Below are positions 8,265 through 17,089 of a stretch of 64,000 nucleotides of DNA, piece after piece; positions within the stretch are counted from its first letter, which is position 1; every line of letters begins with the position of its first letter. The DNA is from Thermodesulfobacteriota bacterium (GTDB lineage Bacteria; Desulfobacterota; BSN033; UBA1163). Under the pieces are notes generated by a model. That model was given only the letters and a program-made list of their open reading frames with translations. It was not told where the DNA came from and did not search any database. Both the position numbers and the translations under genes were made by a program. The stretch lies in the NCBI GenBank assembly GCA_026415035.1, contig JAOAHX010000001.1, positions 186,001 through 250,000 on the forward strand, read 5' to 3'.

Positions 8265-9278
8265 CTATACCCTCACATCCCTCTCAAACTGGTGATACTT
8301 CCTCTCGATATAGTGGAAGAGCCCCTCGGGGATGAGAACGAGTGCGGCGATCAAGATGGCCCCATAAAGGGCCATCCTCAACCCTCCCAAGGCTCGGAGG
8401 GCCTCTGAAAGGGGGACCAAGATGAATGTCCCCAGGGTGGCCCCGGCAAAGCTCCCCGGTCCTCCCAAGACCGCACTCGCCAAGGGAAGGACCGTATAAT
8501 CGAGGGCGAAGACCGACCGACCGACAAACTGGTAGTAGTGGGTCATCAGGGCCCCCGCAAAACAACCCACCAGTCCGGCAATGAAGATGGCCGATGCCTT
8601 GTACCAGTAGATGTTGATCCCCCCGGCCATCACCACCCGGTCATCCTCCCGGATGCCCCTCAGGACCATCCCGTAATCTTCGTTGATCAGTTTGCGGAAC
8701 CCGAAGAGGCACAAGATGACACCAATGGCCCCTAAATACATGGCGAAGAGGCTTCCCGGAAAAGGGGTCAGGGAGAGCAGTCCATGGGTCCCCCCCAAGA
8801 TATCGAGGGTCTCGATGAGGTGGGCAAAGAGGAGGGGCAGAATCAGGGTCACCATGGAGAAGTAGACGCCCCTCAACCTCAGGACCGAGACGAGCAGGAG
8901 GGTGCAAAGGAGGGCCCCTCCGAGGGTGGCCACTGGGATGGTCAAAAGGAGGCTCATCTTGAAATAATGGTTCAACCCTCCGCTAATATAGGCCCCCACC
9001 CCAAAGAAGAGCGCCTGGCCCAATGAGACCAGTCCCACGGAGGCCATCAAATCCCAGCTCAAAGCCAGAAGGGCAAACATGCAAGAGTAGAAGAAGACCT
9101 TCTCCCAGTACCCTCCCTTCACCAGAAGAGGAAGGACGAGCAGAAGGAGGACCGGCAGGAGGCGGGGGAGAAACAGATAGGTCATATCCCGGAGCGAGGC
9201 GAGGACATAGATCGTATCCGTCCTCGCCTTGATCCCCCGATCGATTCGCTCCCTCCGATATCGGACCGCTTCCGCCAT
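8265..9278 (-). CDS. livM: Branched-chain amino acid-type ABC transporter permease LivM
   Basis: This 337-aa inner-membrane protein has about nine to ten hydrophobic segments and the LivM landmarks LSWDLMASVGLVSLGQALFF and AVLGGPGSFAGATLGT. It has a hydrophilic N-terminus rich in Arg (YRRERIDRGIKART) and a basic C-terminal tail. It forms the translocation path together with LivH. The start at 9278 is one base after the livH stop. Confidence 0.9.
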   Translation of the reverse strand: MAEAVRYRRERIDRGIKARTDTIYVLASLRDMTYLFLPRLLPVLLLLVLPLLVKGGYWEKVFFYSCMFALLALSWDLMASVGLVSLGQALFFGVGAYISGGLNHYFKMSLLLTIPVATLGGALLCTLLLVSVLRLRGVYFSMVTLILPLLFAHLIETLDILGGTHGLLSLTPFPGSLFAMYLGAIGVILCLFGFRKLINEDYGMVLRGIREDDRVVMAGGINIYWYKASAIFIAGLVGCFAGALMTHYYQFVGRSVFALDYTVLPLASAVLGGPGSFAGATLGTFILVPLSEALRALGGLRMALYGAILIAALVLIPEGLFHYIERKYHQFERDVRV

Positions 9279-9279
9279 C

Positions 9280-10146
9280 TCAGACCCTCTCCTCTAATTC
9301 TTTATACTTTCCGAAGAGACCGGAAGGCTTCACCGCGAGGATGATGACGATGGCCCCCAAGGTGACGACCGTCAGCCATTGGGCCTTGAAGAAGGTCGCC
9401 ACCAAAATCTGACAGAAGCCGAGGATGAAACTGGCAACCACGATCCCAGGGACGCTCTCCAGCCCGCCTACAATCCCCACGGCCAGGGCATAGATGAGGA
9501 TGTCGTATCCCACCTCTGTGTCGATCGAACCCAGGGGGAGGATGGCGAGCCCGGCCACCACGGCCAGGGCCGAGCCGAAGGCGAGGCTGAGGGCTCCGGT
9601 CCAGTCCGAATCGATCCCGAGGGAGATGGCCGTCCGCTCGTTCTGGGCGATCGCCCTGAAGGAGAGGCCGATCCGGGTCCGGTGGGTGAAGAGATAGAGG
9701 AAGAGGAGGAGGGCGATGCCGATGCCCACGAGGAAGATCCTCTGGTAATCGAGCCAGACCCGGCCGATCTGGACGCTCCCTTTCACAAACTCCGGTAGGA
9801 CGTAGGTGAACCCTGAAAATCCCAAATACCTCATCACCTCGATGATGACGATGGCCGCGGCCAGGGTCGCGATCACCTCGTTGATGGCCAACCCTCTCAG
9901 ACGGAGCAACAACCCCCAGTAGAGGAGAAAGCCGAGAAACCCCACGAGGAGGATGGAGAGGAGGGCGGAAAGGAGATAGGGGAGTCCCACCTGGTTGAGA
10001 AAGACCCAGGTGAGAATCCCCCCTAAGAGATAGAAGGCGCCGTGGGCAAAGTTGGGCACGCCGCTGATGCCAAAGGTGAGGCTGAACCCGATGGCCATCA
10101 GGGCCAGGGTGACGCTGTTGGTGATGCCGTAGATGAAAATTTCCAT
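9280..10146 (-). CDS. livH: Branched-chain amino acid-type ABC transporter permease LivH
   Basis: The 288-aa polytopic membrane protein has the LivH signatures ITNSVTLALMAIGFSLTFG near the N-terminus, NFAHGAFYLLGG, and IVGGLESVPGIVVASFILG towards the C-terminus. It is the second permease of the importer. It begins 12 bases after the stop of the binding-protein gene with a GAGAAG ribosome site. Confidence 0.9.
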   Translation of the reverse strand: MEIFIYGITNSVTLALMAIGFSLTFGISGVPNFAHGAFYLLGGILTWVFLNQVGLPYLLSALLSILLVGFLGFLLYWGLLLRLRGLAINEVIATLAAAIVIIEVMRYLGFSGFTYVLPEFVKGSVQIGRVWLDYQRIFLVGIGIALLLFLYLFTHRTRIGLSFRAIAQNERTAISLGIDSDWTGALSLAFGSALAVVAGLAILPLGSIDTEVGYDILIYALAVGIVGGLESVPGIVVASFILGFCQILVATFFKAQWLTVVTLGAIVIILAVKPSGLFGKYKELEERV

Positions 10147-10158
10147 CTTCTCGGATCG

Positions 10159-11451
10159 TCACTTCATCCAAGGAGCCAGCTCGATCTTGGCCTCGGCGAC
10201 GAGCTCCGGAAAGACCGGAACCATCTTGCCCGCCCTCCACTGGTAGGCCACGATGATGGAAGCCTCCTTCGGATTTCCATCGAAGATCTGATTGTGGGTG
10301 GCCTTGTCGAATCGGATCCTGCCTGAAATGCCCATCATGTCGGTTGCCTCCACCGCCGCGACAAATTTATCCGGATCCTTCGAGGGGACAAACCCTGCCC
10401 GTTCGATGGCCTCCTTCAGGATGTAGACCGCGTCATAGGCGGAGGAGACGACTCGAGGATCGTCCATGGCAGGATACTTTCGATCTGCCCATTTCTTATG
10501 AAAATAGGCTGACTGGGGCAAGGCCTTCACCGGTGCGGCAGTGCCACCTGGGAAGGGCAGGACGATGACGTAATCGAGGTCTTCTCCATAGGTTGCCCAG
10601 GCTTTCGGCGAGGTGACCACGGCGAAATCGAGGAAGAGCATGGTGGGGATCCTCATCGACTTCCACTGCTTGAAGCAGACCGGAAGGGTGGGCATATCCC
10701 CCACCACATAGAGCATCTGGGCCCCTGACCCCCTCGCCTTGCCCAGGATGGGTGAAAAATCATTGGTGCCCACGGGGACGAGCTCCATCCCGGTCATCTT
10801 CCATCCCATCCCCTCCAGTCGGGTCTTCAGGGTCTCGGCCGTGGCCTTCGCCCAGAGGGTGTCCTGGACGATGGCAAAGATCTTGTCGTGGCCGAACTGT
10901 TTTCGAAGGGCGTCGATCGTCATAGCCGCGGTCGTCCCCACATAGATCGAGTTGGTCGTGGCCCGGAACCAGTATTTATATTTCTCCGGGTCTCCCTTAT
11001 AGATCTCGATCAACCGGGGGGTCTGGGCGATCGTCTGTAACGTGATCATCTTGTACTTGGCGATGAGGTCCATAGTGGCCACCATCGCCTCGGACCGGAA
11101 GGGGGCCACGATTAAGGCATCGGGTTTCTCGTCGGTGATCAGCTTGTCCACGGCCATCAGGGCGGAATGGACAGGGGTGCCCGGCTCGCCACATCTCGTA
11201 TCCGCGGTCACCAACTTCAGTGGCCGCTTCACCTTTTCATCCTTGATGGGAATGCCCCCTGCACTGTTGATCTCATCAATGGCCATCTCGACCGCAAGTT
11301 TGGCGGACTTGACGAGCGGCTGGAAAAAGGACGATGGCATCCCGAGGACGATCGGCTTTCCCTGTCCGAGGGCCGTTGAATAGAAAAACAGAATGGAAAG
11401 AAGGCCGAGCGCAAAAGCACAAAAACCCTTTCGAAAAAGCACATTTTTCAT
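10159..11451 (-). CDS. Periplasmic substrate-binding protein of a Liv-type ABC transporter
   Basis: The 430-aa Leu/Ile/Val-binding-protein-family protein (type I periplasmic binding fold) has a clear signal peptide, with a hydrophobic core FCAFALGLLSILFFYSTALG and cleavage near ALGQG. The mature part begins KPIVLGMPSSFFQP and contains VEMAIDEINSAGGIPI, typical of HAAT binding proteins. The ATG at 11451 follows AAAGGAGGTGGGAGGAG. A 30-codon longer in-frame ORF lacks a signal-peptide start and was rejected. It is the first gene of the liv/ligase/thiolase operon. The ligand is unknown, and the downstream enzymes favour an organic acid over an amino acid. Confidence 0.9.
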   Translation of the reverse strand: MKNVLFRKGFCAFALGLLSILFFYSTALGQGKPIVLGMPSSFFQPLVKSAKLAVEMAIDEINSAGGIPIKDEKVKRPLKLVTADTRCGEPGTPVHSALMAVDKLITDEKPDALIVAPFRSEAMVATMDLIAKYKMITLQTIAQTPRLIEIYKGDPEKYKYWFRATTNSIYVGTTAAMTIDALRKQFGHDKIFAIVQDTLWAKATAETLKTRLEGMGWKMTGMELVPVGTNDFSPILGKARGSGAQMLYVVGDMPTLPVCFKQWKSMRIPTMLFLDFAVVTSPKAWATYGEDLDYVIVLPFPGGTAAPVKALPQSAYFHKKWADRKYPAMDDPRVVSSAYDAVYILKEAIERAGFVPSKDPDKFVAAVEATDMMGISGRIRFDKATHNQIFDGNPKEASIIVAYQWRAGKMVPVFPELVAEAKIELAPWMK

Positions 11452-11541
11452 CTCCTCCCACCTCCTTTGAAATGATTGGTTCGATTGGGGATCCGAGATC
11501 CCCTTTAACCCCCTCCCACCTTCTCGTGGACGGTGGAGCAT

Positions 11542-11570
11542 CTTTTACCAATTTAAGAAGGACTTGTCAA
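11542..11570 (-). promoter_or_regulatory. Promoter of the liv/acyl-CoA operon
   Basis: On the minus strand, TTGACA (11565-11570), a 17-base spacer and TAAAAG (11542-11547) start two bases after the hbd stop codon. The roughly 85-base leader holds a perfect 7-bp hairpin (GGGGATC-TCG-GATCCCC, 11487-11503) before the strong ribosome site. No U-run follows the hairpin, so it is not an intrinsic terminator, but it could be a protein or attenuation site. Confidence 0.7.
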
Positions 11571-11572
11571 TA

Positions 11573-12427
11573 TCAGGTGTAGTTGTAAAATCCTCTCCCG
11601 GTCTTTCGGCCGAGAAGGCCTGCCCGGACCATCTTTCGAAGAAGGGGACAGGGCCGATACTTCGAATCGCCCAGCTCCTGGTAGAGATTCTCCTGAACCA
11701 TCAGAAGGGTGTCGAGTCCGATCAAGTCCGCCAAGGCCAGGGGTCCCATGGGGTGATTCACGCCGAGTACCATGGCCCGGTCGATGTCCTCTGCAGAGGC
11801 AATCCCCTCTTGAAGAACGAAGATCGCTTCGTTGATCATGGGGACGAAGATCCGGTTTACGACAAACCCCGGCGCCTCGTTGACCAAGATGGGGGTCTTC
11901 CCCAACCTCTCGGCCAGGCTTTTTATCACCTGATAGGTCTCCTCGGAGGTGGCCTGTCCTTTAATGATCTCCACCAGCTTCATGGCCGGGACAGGATTGA
12001 AGAAGTGCATTCCAATCACCTTCTCGGGCCTACGGGTCACTGAGGCGATCTCGGTGATGGAAAGTCCCGAGGTGTTGGAGGCCAGGATCGTCTCTTGGGC
12101 ACAAAGCTGATCGAGTTCCTTGTAGACCTCCTTCTTGAGATCCATATTTTCGACCACCGCCTCGATCACCACCTCTGCCCTCTTGACCGCCTCCACGAGG
12201 TCGAGGGTCCCGTTGATCCTGGACAGGAGGGCCTCGGCTTGCCCGGTGGTCATCTTGCCTTTGCTTTGGGCCCTTTCGAGGTTCTTCCTGATCTGCTCGA
12301 GGCCCTTTTGAACAAACCGGGCCTCGATATCCCTCATCGAGACCTCAAAACCGGCCTCTGCACAGACCTGGGCGATCCCCGATCCCATCAGCCCCGCACC
12401 CAACACGCATATCTTTTTGATTTCCAT
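11573..12427 (-). CDS. 3-hydroxyacyl-CoA (3-hydroxybutyryl-CoA) dehydrogenase
   Basis: This 284-aa NAD-dependent dehydrogenase has the Rossmann motif GAGLMGSGIAQ at the N-terminus, then EDMDL-type NAD contacts (VENMDLKKEVY), SNTSGLSITEIA, and the catalytic HFFNPVPAMKLVEII with the active His. NEAPGFVVNRI follows and an all-helical C-terminal domain ends in GRKTGRGFYNYT. It should oxidise 3-hydroxyacyl-CoA to the 3-ketoacyl-CoA, or reduce in reverse, which would feed the thiolase of the downstream operon. An ATG at 12427 is preferred to the GTG two codons earlier because of its spacing from AGGAAAGGGGGG. It is probably co-transcribed with the MEMO gene 36 bases upstream. Confidence 0.92.
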   Translation of the reverse strand: MEIKKICVLGAGLMGSGIAQVCAEAGFEVSMRDIEARFVQKGLEQIRKNLERAQSKGKMTTGQAEALLSRINGTLDLVEAVKRAEVVIEAVVENMDLKKEVYKELDQLCAQETILASNTSGLSITEIASVTRRPEKVIGMHFFNPVPAMKLVEIIKGQATSEETYQVIKSLAERLGKTPILVNEAPGFVVNRIFVPMINEAIFVLQEGIASAEDIDRAMVLGVNHPMGPLALADLIGLDTLLMVQENLYQELGDSKYRPCPLLRKMVRAGLLGRKTGRGFYNYT

Positions 12428-12463
12428 GGTCACCCCCCTTTCCTGAGATCCCCCAACAATTTC

Positions 12464-13318
12464 TTACCCTCCCTCATAGACAATTCCTGCGTACCCGACG
12501 AAGCTCTCGTCTGGCAGGATGTCATAACTGGTGTAATAATCGATCAGCCGTCCCTTAACGGAACCCAGATATTTGCACGTGGCGATGGCAGAGGCCGCTG
12601 CGCCTGCGCTGCAGGCGCTGTCCTGCTCGTTGGCATGTGCGATCAGTCCTTCGGCGTCCATCTTCAAGGCGAAATCGATGAACTTCCGATCGTTCTCCTC
12701 CCTCACCCACCGAAGGGCTGAAGGACCGGTTCCCCGGCTCACAAACCCATAATTGGGGCCATAATGGGTAAGGTCTGTCGAGCCGACGGCCAGGAGGCTT
12801 AACCCCTTTTGCTTCGATATCCTCCCAACCTCCTCCCCCAGGGCGATCGCTTGGAGGGAGGAGGGCGACCGGATGGTCAGAAGTTTTGAGTTGGGGAAGA
12901 AGTACCGGAGCATCGGAAGATGAATCTCGAGGGTGTTGTCGCCGCTTGCAGGGCTCTCCGGCTTCAGATCGATCCTCCGGCCAAGCTCCTTCGATACCTC
13001 CGTGTCGATCTCCATCGGACCGAAGGGCGTCTCCCACTGGTTCTCCATCACCATCCTTGGAAGGTCATCCGGGCCGAGATGACCTCCGTAGAGGACGATG
13101 AGATCGACCTTCCCCGCGGACTGTTTGAGGAGATGGAAGACCCTCGCGGCCAACTTCCCTGAAAAATACCAGCCGGCGTGGGGGACCATCCCTCCCTTCA
13201 GACCTTTCAATCCAGAAGGAGGCGACCATCCTTCCAAAAACGATTCGATCTCCCTCTGGCATTCCCTCTTTTCAACCGGATACCAACCCCTCGGTAAATT
13301 TCTCCTCCGGATGTTCAT
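12464..13318 (-). CDS. MEMO family protein (AmmeMemoRadiSam system protein B)
   Basis: The 284-aa protein matches the MEMO/AmmeMemoRadiSam-B family, a fold related to class III extradiol dioxygenases. Landmarks are an N-terminal GWYPVEK, VPHAGWYFSG (first His), a GGHLGP segment, NTLEIHLPML (second His region), STDLTHYGPNYG and a late DSACSAGAAA. In many genomes it is found with an AMMECR1 protein and a radical-SAM protein, and neither is present nearby. The biochemical role of bacterial MEMO proteins is not settled. Metal-binding residues appear intact. It lies between argS and the acyl-CoA dehydrogenase gene on the same strand. Confidence 0.88.
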   Translation of the reverse strand: MNIRRRNLPRGWYPVEKRECQREIESFLEGWSPPSGLKGLKGGMVPHAGWYFSGKLAARVFHLLKQSAGKVDLIVLYGGHLGPDDLPRMVMENQWETPFGPMEIDTEVSKELGRRIDLKPESPASGDNTLEIHLPMLRYFFPNSKLLTIRSPSSLQAIALGEEVGRISKQKGLSLLAVGSTDLTHYGPNYGFVSRGTGPSALRWVREENDRKFIDFALKMDAEGLIAHANEQDSACSAGAAASAIATCKYLGSVKGRLIDYYTSYDILPDESFVGYAGIVYEGG

Positions 13319-13397
13319 CGAAACCCCCTTGCTTTAGGCACGGTCCCCCGAACCGTTTGAAAAGAACGTCTTGTGACTTATCCCTCGGATTGGGTCC

Positions 13398-15359
13398 CTA
13401 AATCCTCTCCAATGTTGGCATACCCAGGAGCCGGAGGGTATTGGCCATCACAATCTGGAAGGCCTTCACCAAGGAGAGACGGAAGGCCCGGAGATTTTGG
13501 TCCTGAAGATGGATGAAAGGGGTCTGGATTTCAGCCCCTGGATCGGGATGTTCATAAAAATTCGTAAAGGCGGTGGCGAGGTCGAAGGCATATTCCGCCA
13601 GATTCGAGACCCTGAGGGTCCGGCCCGTTCGATGGACGACCGAAGGAAAGATCGATAACACCTCCACCAGATTTCTCTCCGTCTCGGTCAGAGAAGGAGG
13701 GATTGGCCTTTCCTTCCCATCGACATCGATGCCCCTCTCCTCGGCCTTCCTCAGGATGCTGCAGGCCCTGGCGTGGGCATACTCGAGATAGATCCCGGTG
13801 TCGCCTGTCGTCTTCAGAGCCTCCTCAAAATCGAAGACGATCTGGCTCTCGAGGGTGAATTTAATCAGGTAGTACCGGATGGCGGCGGAGGCGAGGGCTT
13901 CGGCAACCGTCGGCTCGAGGGGATGATCCGCCTTCTCCCACACCTTCTTCTTCACCATCTCGATGAAATCCTTGGCCTTCACGCCCATCCCGGAGCGACC
14001 CGACATGGCAACGGACTTCTTCTCCTCCACCTCTTCAACTCCCAAGAGCCTTGCGGCTTGGGCGGAGAGGTTGACCACCTCGTAGGCCAGATGGACCGAC
14101 CGTTCCGCCTCTCGATGGAAGCCCATCTGGCGAAGGCACTCGATGACCACCTCCTGGGGATAACTCTGCCGTACGTCGATCACGTTGATGACCCGCTCGG
14201 CCCGTCCAAACCGTTTCGGGAGCCGATCCCCCGGGACCCCATCGGGCGCCGTCGTCCAGAGCTCCTCTCCATTGGCCTGGATTGCCCATTTTTTGTACAG
14301 GAAATCTTTTTCGAGCAGACCGAACTTCCAGAGCTGATAGGCGATGTCCTTTCCCGTGTAGGTGACGCTCCCGTTGGAGCGCACCAGGATCTTGTCGAGG
14401 CTCTTAGGACCATCGTTCGTCTCGACGATCCCGCCGAAAGGAACGACCCAGCATCCCTGATTAGGTCCTTCGGTTTCATAACGAAGGGCCCCTTTCTCCT
14501 TGAGAAGCCCGAAGGTCGCCTCCCAGAACCCCTGGCGGAGGATGTCCGATTCCCAGTTGAGAAGATCATAAAAGATGGAGAGTTTCCCGACGGTTTCAAG
14601 ATGGGACTGGACAATCCGTGTGGCAAGATCCTTGGCAAAGACGGAAACGGGGGGTCTCCCTCCCTCGATCTGATGGAGCACCTCTTGCCGTCTTTCCCTC
14701 AACAGGGGGTTCCTCTCCATCTCCCCCTGAAACCGAGCATAGAGGTCCCAGCAGAAATAGTCGAGGGGCTGATCCTTCGGGACCTTTTCCCATATCGGGG
14801 TGAAATCGGGATCCTCAGGCTTGAACCAAGGGGGGTCGAGATAGAGCAGGGCTGTGACCACATCGACCACCTGTACCCCGGTATCGTCGATATAATTACA
14901 GACCTCGGTCTCGAAACCGAGCCACCTTAAAACTCGGGCTACGGTGTCGCCCAGAACCGCATTCCGGAGGTGGCCGATATGCATCGCCTTGTTGGGATTG
15001 ACGCTCGTGTGTTCGATGAAGACCTTTGCGGATTCGACCGGGGAAGGCCGACCGTACCGATCGGCCTTCTCAAAGATTTGTGGGAGAAGATGACCGGCAA
15101 CCGCGGACCAATCGACCTTGAAATTGATATAACCCGGTGGGGTGATGCTCACCTCACGGAGATAAGGGGGGAGGTGGGGCTTGAGGGCCTCGGCCAGTTC
15201 TTTGGCGATCTCCATCGGAGGGCGTCGCCTTTCTTTAGCGAGGAGAAGGCAGATGGCACTCGAGTAGTCTCCCATCTCCTTCTGGGGCGGAACATTGAGG
15301 GGAACCTCTCTCAAGCCGGTCACCCTCTTAAGGATCTCTCCAACCTCCTCTTTGATCAT
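13398..15359 (-). CDS. argS: Arginyl-tRNA synthetase
   Basis: The 653-aa class I synthetase has an N-terminal Add-1 domain (KEMGDYSSAICLLLAKE), the signature EHTSVNPNKAMHIGHLRNA with HIGH, and the KMSK-equivalent region MSGRSGMGVKAKD. A C-terminal anticodon-binding DALR domain runs from about residue 530 and ends RLLGMPTLERI. It attaches arginine to tRNA-Arg such as the CCG isoacceptor at 0.3 kb. The ATG at 15359 begins the conserved N-terminus (MIKEEVGEIL). The 19-codon upstream extension overlaps the predicted promoter and was rejected. Confidence 0.96.
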   Translation of the reverse strand: MIKEEVGEILKRVTGLREVPLNVPPQKEMGDYSSAICLLLAKERRRPPMEIAKELAEALKPHLPPYLREVSITPPGYINFKVDWSAVAGHLLPQIFEKADRYGRPSPVESAKVFIEHTSVNPNKAMHIGHLRNAVLGDTVARVLRWLGFETEVCNYIDDTGVQVVDVVTALLYLDPPWFKPEDPDFTPIWEKVPKDQPLDYFCWDLYARFQGEMERNPLLRERRQEVLHQIEGGRPPVSVFAKDLATRIVQSHLETVGKLSIFYDLLNWESDILRQGFWEATFGLLKEKGALRYETEGPNQGCWVVPFGGIVETNDGPKSLDKILVRSNGSVTYTGKDIAYQLWKFGLLEKDFLYKKWAIQANGEELWTTAPDGVPGDRLPKRFGRAERVINVIDVRQSYPQEVVIECLRQMGFHREAERSVHLAYEVVNLSAQAARLLGVEEVEEKKSVAMSGRSGMGVKAKDFIEMVKKKVWEKADHPLEPTVAEALASAAIRYYLIKFTLESQIVFDFEEALKTTGDTGIYLEYAHARACSILRKAEERGIDVDGKERPIPPSLTETERNLVEVLSIFPSVVHRTGRTLRVSNLAEYAFDLATAFTNFYEHPDPGAEIQTPFIHLQDQNLRAFRLSLVKAFQIVMANTLRLLGMPTLERI

Positions 15360-15386
15360 CCTCTGACCCCTCCATCGCGTTGACCA

Positions 15387-15416
15387 ATTATGGTGAAGGA
15401 TCGATGAAAAAGTCAA
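15387..15416 (-). promoter_or_regulatory. Promoter of argS
   Basis: On the minus strand, TTGACT (15411-15416), an 18-base spacer and CATAAT (15387-15392) lie 28 bases upstream of the argS ATG. It is divergent from the uxaE-operon promoter at 15448-15477; the two -35 boxes are 31 bases apart. Confidence 0.65.
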
Positions 15417-15447
15417 GCAGGAACCGGGCCTTAAACCGCCTCAAAAA

Positions 15448-15477
15448 TTGACAGACCGAGAAACAGAAAGATATAAT
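15448..15477 (+). promoter_or_regulatory. Promoter of the UxaE/transaldolase-like/TIM-barrel operon
   Basis: A perfect TTGACA (15448-15453), an 18-base spacer and a perfect TATAAT (15472-15477) precede a leader of about 65 bases. This is one of the best consensus promoters in the window, so the sugar-acid operon is probably well expressed unless repressed. No clear operator palindrome was found. Confidence 0.75.
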
Positions 15478-15550
15478 CGATTGGATCGCAAACGACCGAA
15501 ACCCTTCGCAAGAACCTTTAAACGACCAGATGGACCCGAGGTCATGAAAG

Positions 15551-17089
15551 ATGGGCTTCCTTGATCTCCACGGCCCCCCCACCATCGAGACCCTCCCCAG
15601 GATTCTTCAGACCTTACCCCTCGAGGTCCAAAGAATCTATCCCGACTCGTTTCGGGCTCGAAAAGGCCTCCTTTACGGAATGATCCGAACAGGGCGCGGG
15701 AAGAAACTCCTCGTCTTTGGAAAGAAGGAGGACCTCCGAAAGGACCCCTTCGTGGGAGAGGTCTTCGAAGACTCCCCCTCGGTGAAGATCTGCGAGCAAT
15801 CCCTCGAAAATGTCCCCGTCCTGATGGAGCTCTTCCCTTTTACCCGGCCTGTCCCTGTTCTTGGGGCGAAGGCCACCATCGGAACGGGAGACCGTCTCGG
15901 TTTGGCCACGCCAGGCCATATCCGGGCGATCCGAAAATTTAACGTCCGGCCCGTTTTGGCCCAGCAATCGAGTCGCGAAAATGGCCAAACCGGAAGGACA
16001 TTCGAAGCGGTGATCGCCGATGCGGCCTGGTCGGTCTTTCAGGAGGGTTATGAAGAGGGCTATGGCGCGGATGCCGACCATCTGAAATCGCTTGACGAGG
16101 TGAAACAGGCCTTGAGGTCGGGCATCACCATGATCACCCTCGATCCCACAGACTTGCTGGCCATCGAGACCCTCTCGCTTCCCACGAGGATCATCGAGCG
16201 AAGGTTCAAGGAGGTGATCGACCCTGGCGATGCAGACGTGCTCTTCCACCTCTTCCTCGACAAAGAGTTTCGATTCAGCGGAGAGCGCGGCGATCTCTCC
16301 ATCCGGTTCTCAGAAGAAGAGGTGAAACGTTATGCCCTCTATTTTCATCCAGCCCTCCATTTCACCGAAGAGGCCTACCAACTGATTGAGCGACACACCG
16401 GGAAAAGACCTCTCATCGACCTCGAATGGTCCATCGATGAATCGCCCCTGACAACCTCTCCGGCTGCCCACCTCTTCCTGGTCGTCGCCCTCCACCATCG
16501 GGGGGTTCGGATAAGCTCCTTCGCCCCCCGCCTTGTCGGGGACTTCCAAAAAGGGATCGATTATCTTGGAGACCTCTCCGCTTTCAGAGATCTCCTCTAC
16601 CAACACCATCTCATCAGTCAGCATTATGGGACCTATAAACTCTCTCTCCACTCCGGAAGCGATAAGTTTTCGATCTTGCCCATCCTCGGTCAAACCACCC
16701 AGGGAAGGTTCCATCTCAAGACCTCAGGGACGAGCTGGCTCGAGGCGGTTCGGCTCATCAGCCAGAGGGATCCCTCCCTCTTCAGGGAGATGTACCTGAA
16801 CGCCCTATCCGGCTTCCCAGGGGCCTCAAGCCAATATCCCTCGACTCCCGAGCTACCGGACCTTCCGCATCCGGATAGCCTGGCCGATTCGGACCTCCCT
16901 TTTCTCCTCGATCATCCTCCCTTGAGACAACTTTTCCACATCACCTACGGCCTCCTGTTAAAGAGTCAACTACGGGACCGCATCTATCAGAGAACCTTTC
17001 AAGATGAGGAAGCCTATGCCTCGCTCCTCGAGGAGCACATCGGAAATCATCTCTTCCACCTCGGGGCCGAAAGGAGAGAAACGGGATGA
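15551..17089 (+). CDS. UxaE-like tagaturonate epimerase family protein
   Basis: The 512-aa protein resembles the UxaE family, described in Thermotoga as a D-tagaturonate/D-fructuronate epimerase of hexuronate catabolism. Recognisable blocks are GTGDRLGLATPGH (111-123), VLAQQSSRENGQTGRTF, GADADHLKS (172-180), a TLDPTDLL turn and LSLHSGSDKFSILP. The conserved Asp, His and Glu residues of these blocks probably bind a metal. No uronate isomerase or mannonate/altronate enzyme is present nearby, so the true substrate may differ. The gene heads a three-gene operon and overlaps the next start by 4 bp. Assignment rests on motif memory, with fair confidence in the family and low confidence in the substrate. 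Confidence 0.75.
   Translation: MGFLDLHGPPTIETLPRILQTLPLEVQRIYPDSFRARKGLLYGMIRTGRGKKLLVFGKKEDLRKDPFVGEVFEDSPSVKICEQSLENVPVLMELFPFTRPVPVLGAKATIGTGDRLGLATPGHIRAIRKFNVRPVLAQQSSRENGQTGRTFEAVIADAAWSVFQEGYEEGYGADADHLKSLDEVKQALRSGITMITLDPTDLLAIETLSLPTRIIERRFKEVIDPGDADVLFHLFLDKEFRFSGERGDLSIRFSEEEVKRYALYFHPALHFTEEAYQLIERHTGKRPLIDLEWSIDESPLTTSPAAHLFLVVALHHRGVRISSFAPRLVGDFQKGIDYLGDLSAFRDLLYQHHLISQHYGTYKLSLHSGSDKFSILPILGQTTQGRFHLKTSGTSWLEAVRLISQRDPSLFREMYLNALSGFPGASSQYPSTPELPDLPHPDSLADSDLPFLLDHPPLRQLFHITYGLLLKSQLRDRIYQRTFQDEEAYASLLEEHIGNHLFHLGAERRETG

Noticed and set aside
11487-11503. Intrinsic terminator in the liv leader
   Set aside because: The 7-bp hairpin is perfect but no U-tract follows on either strand.
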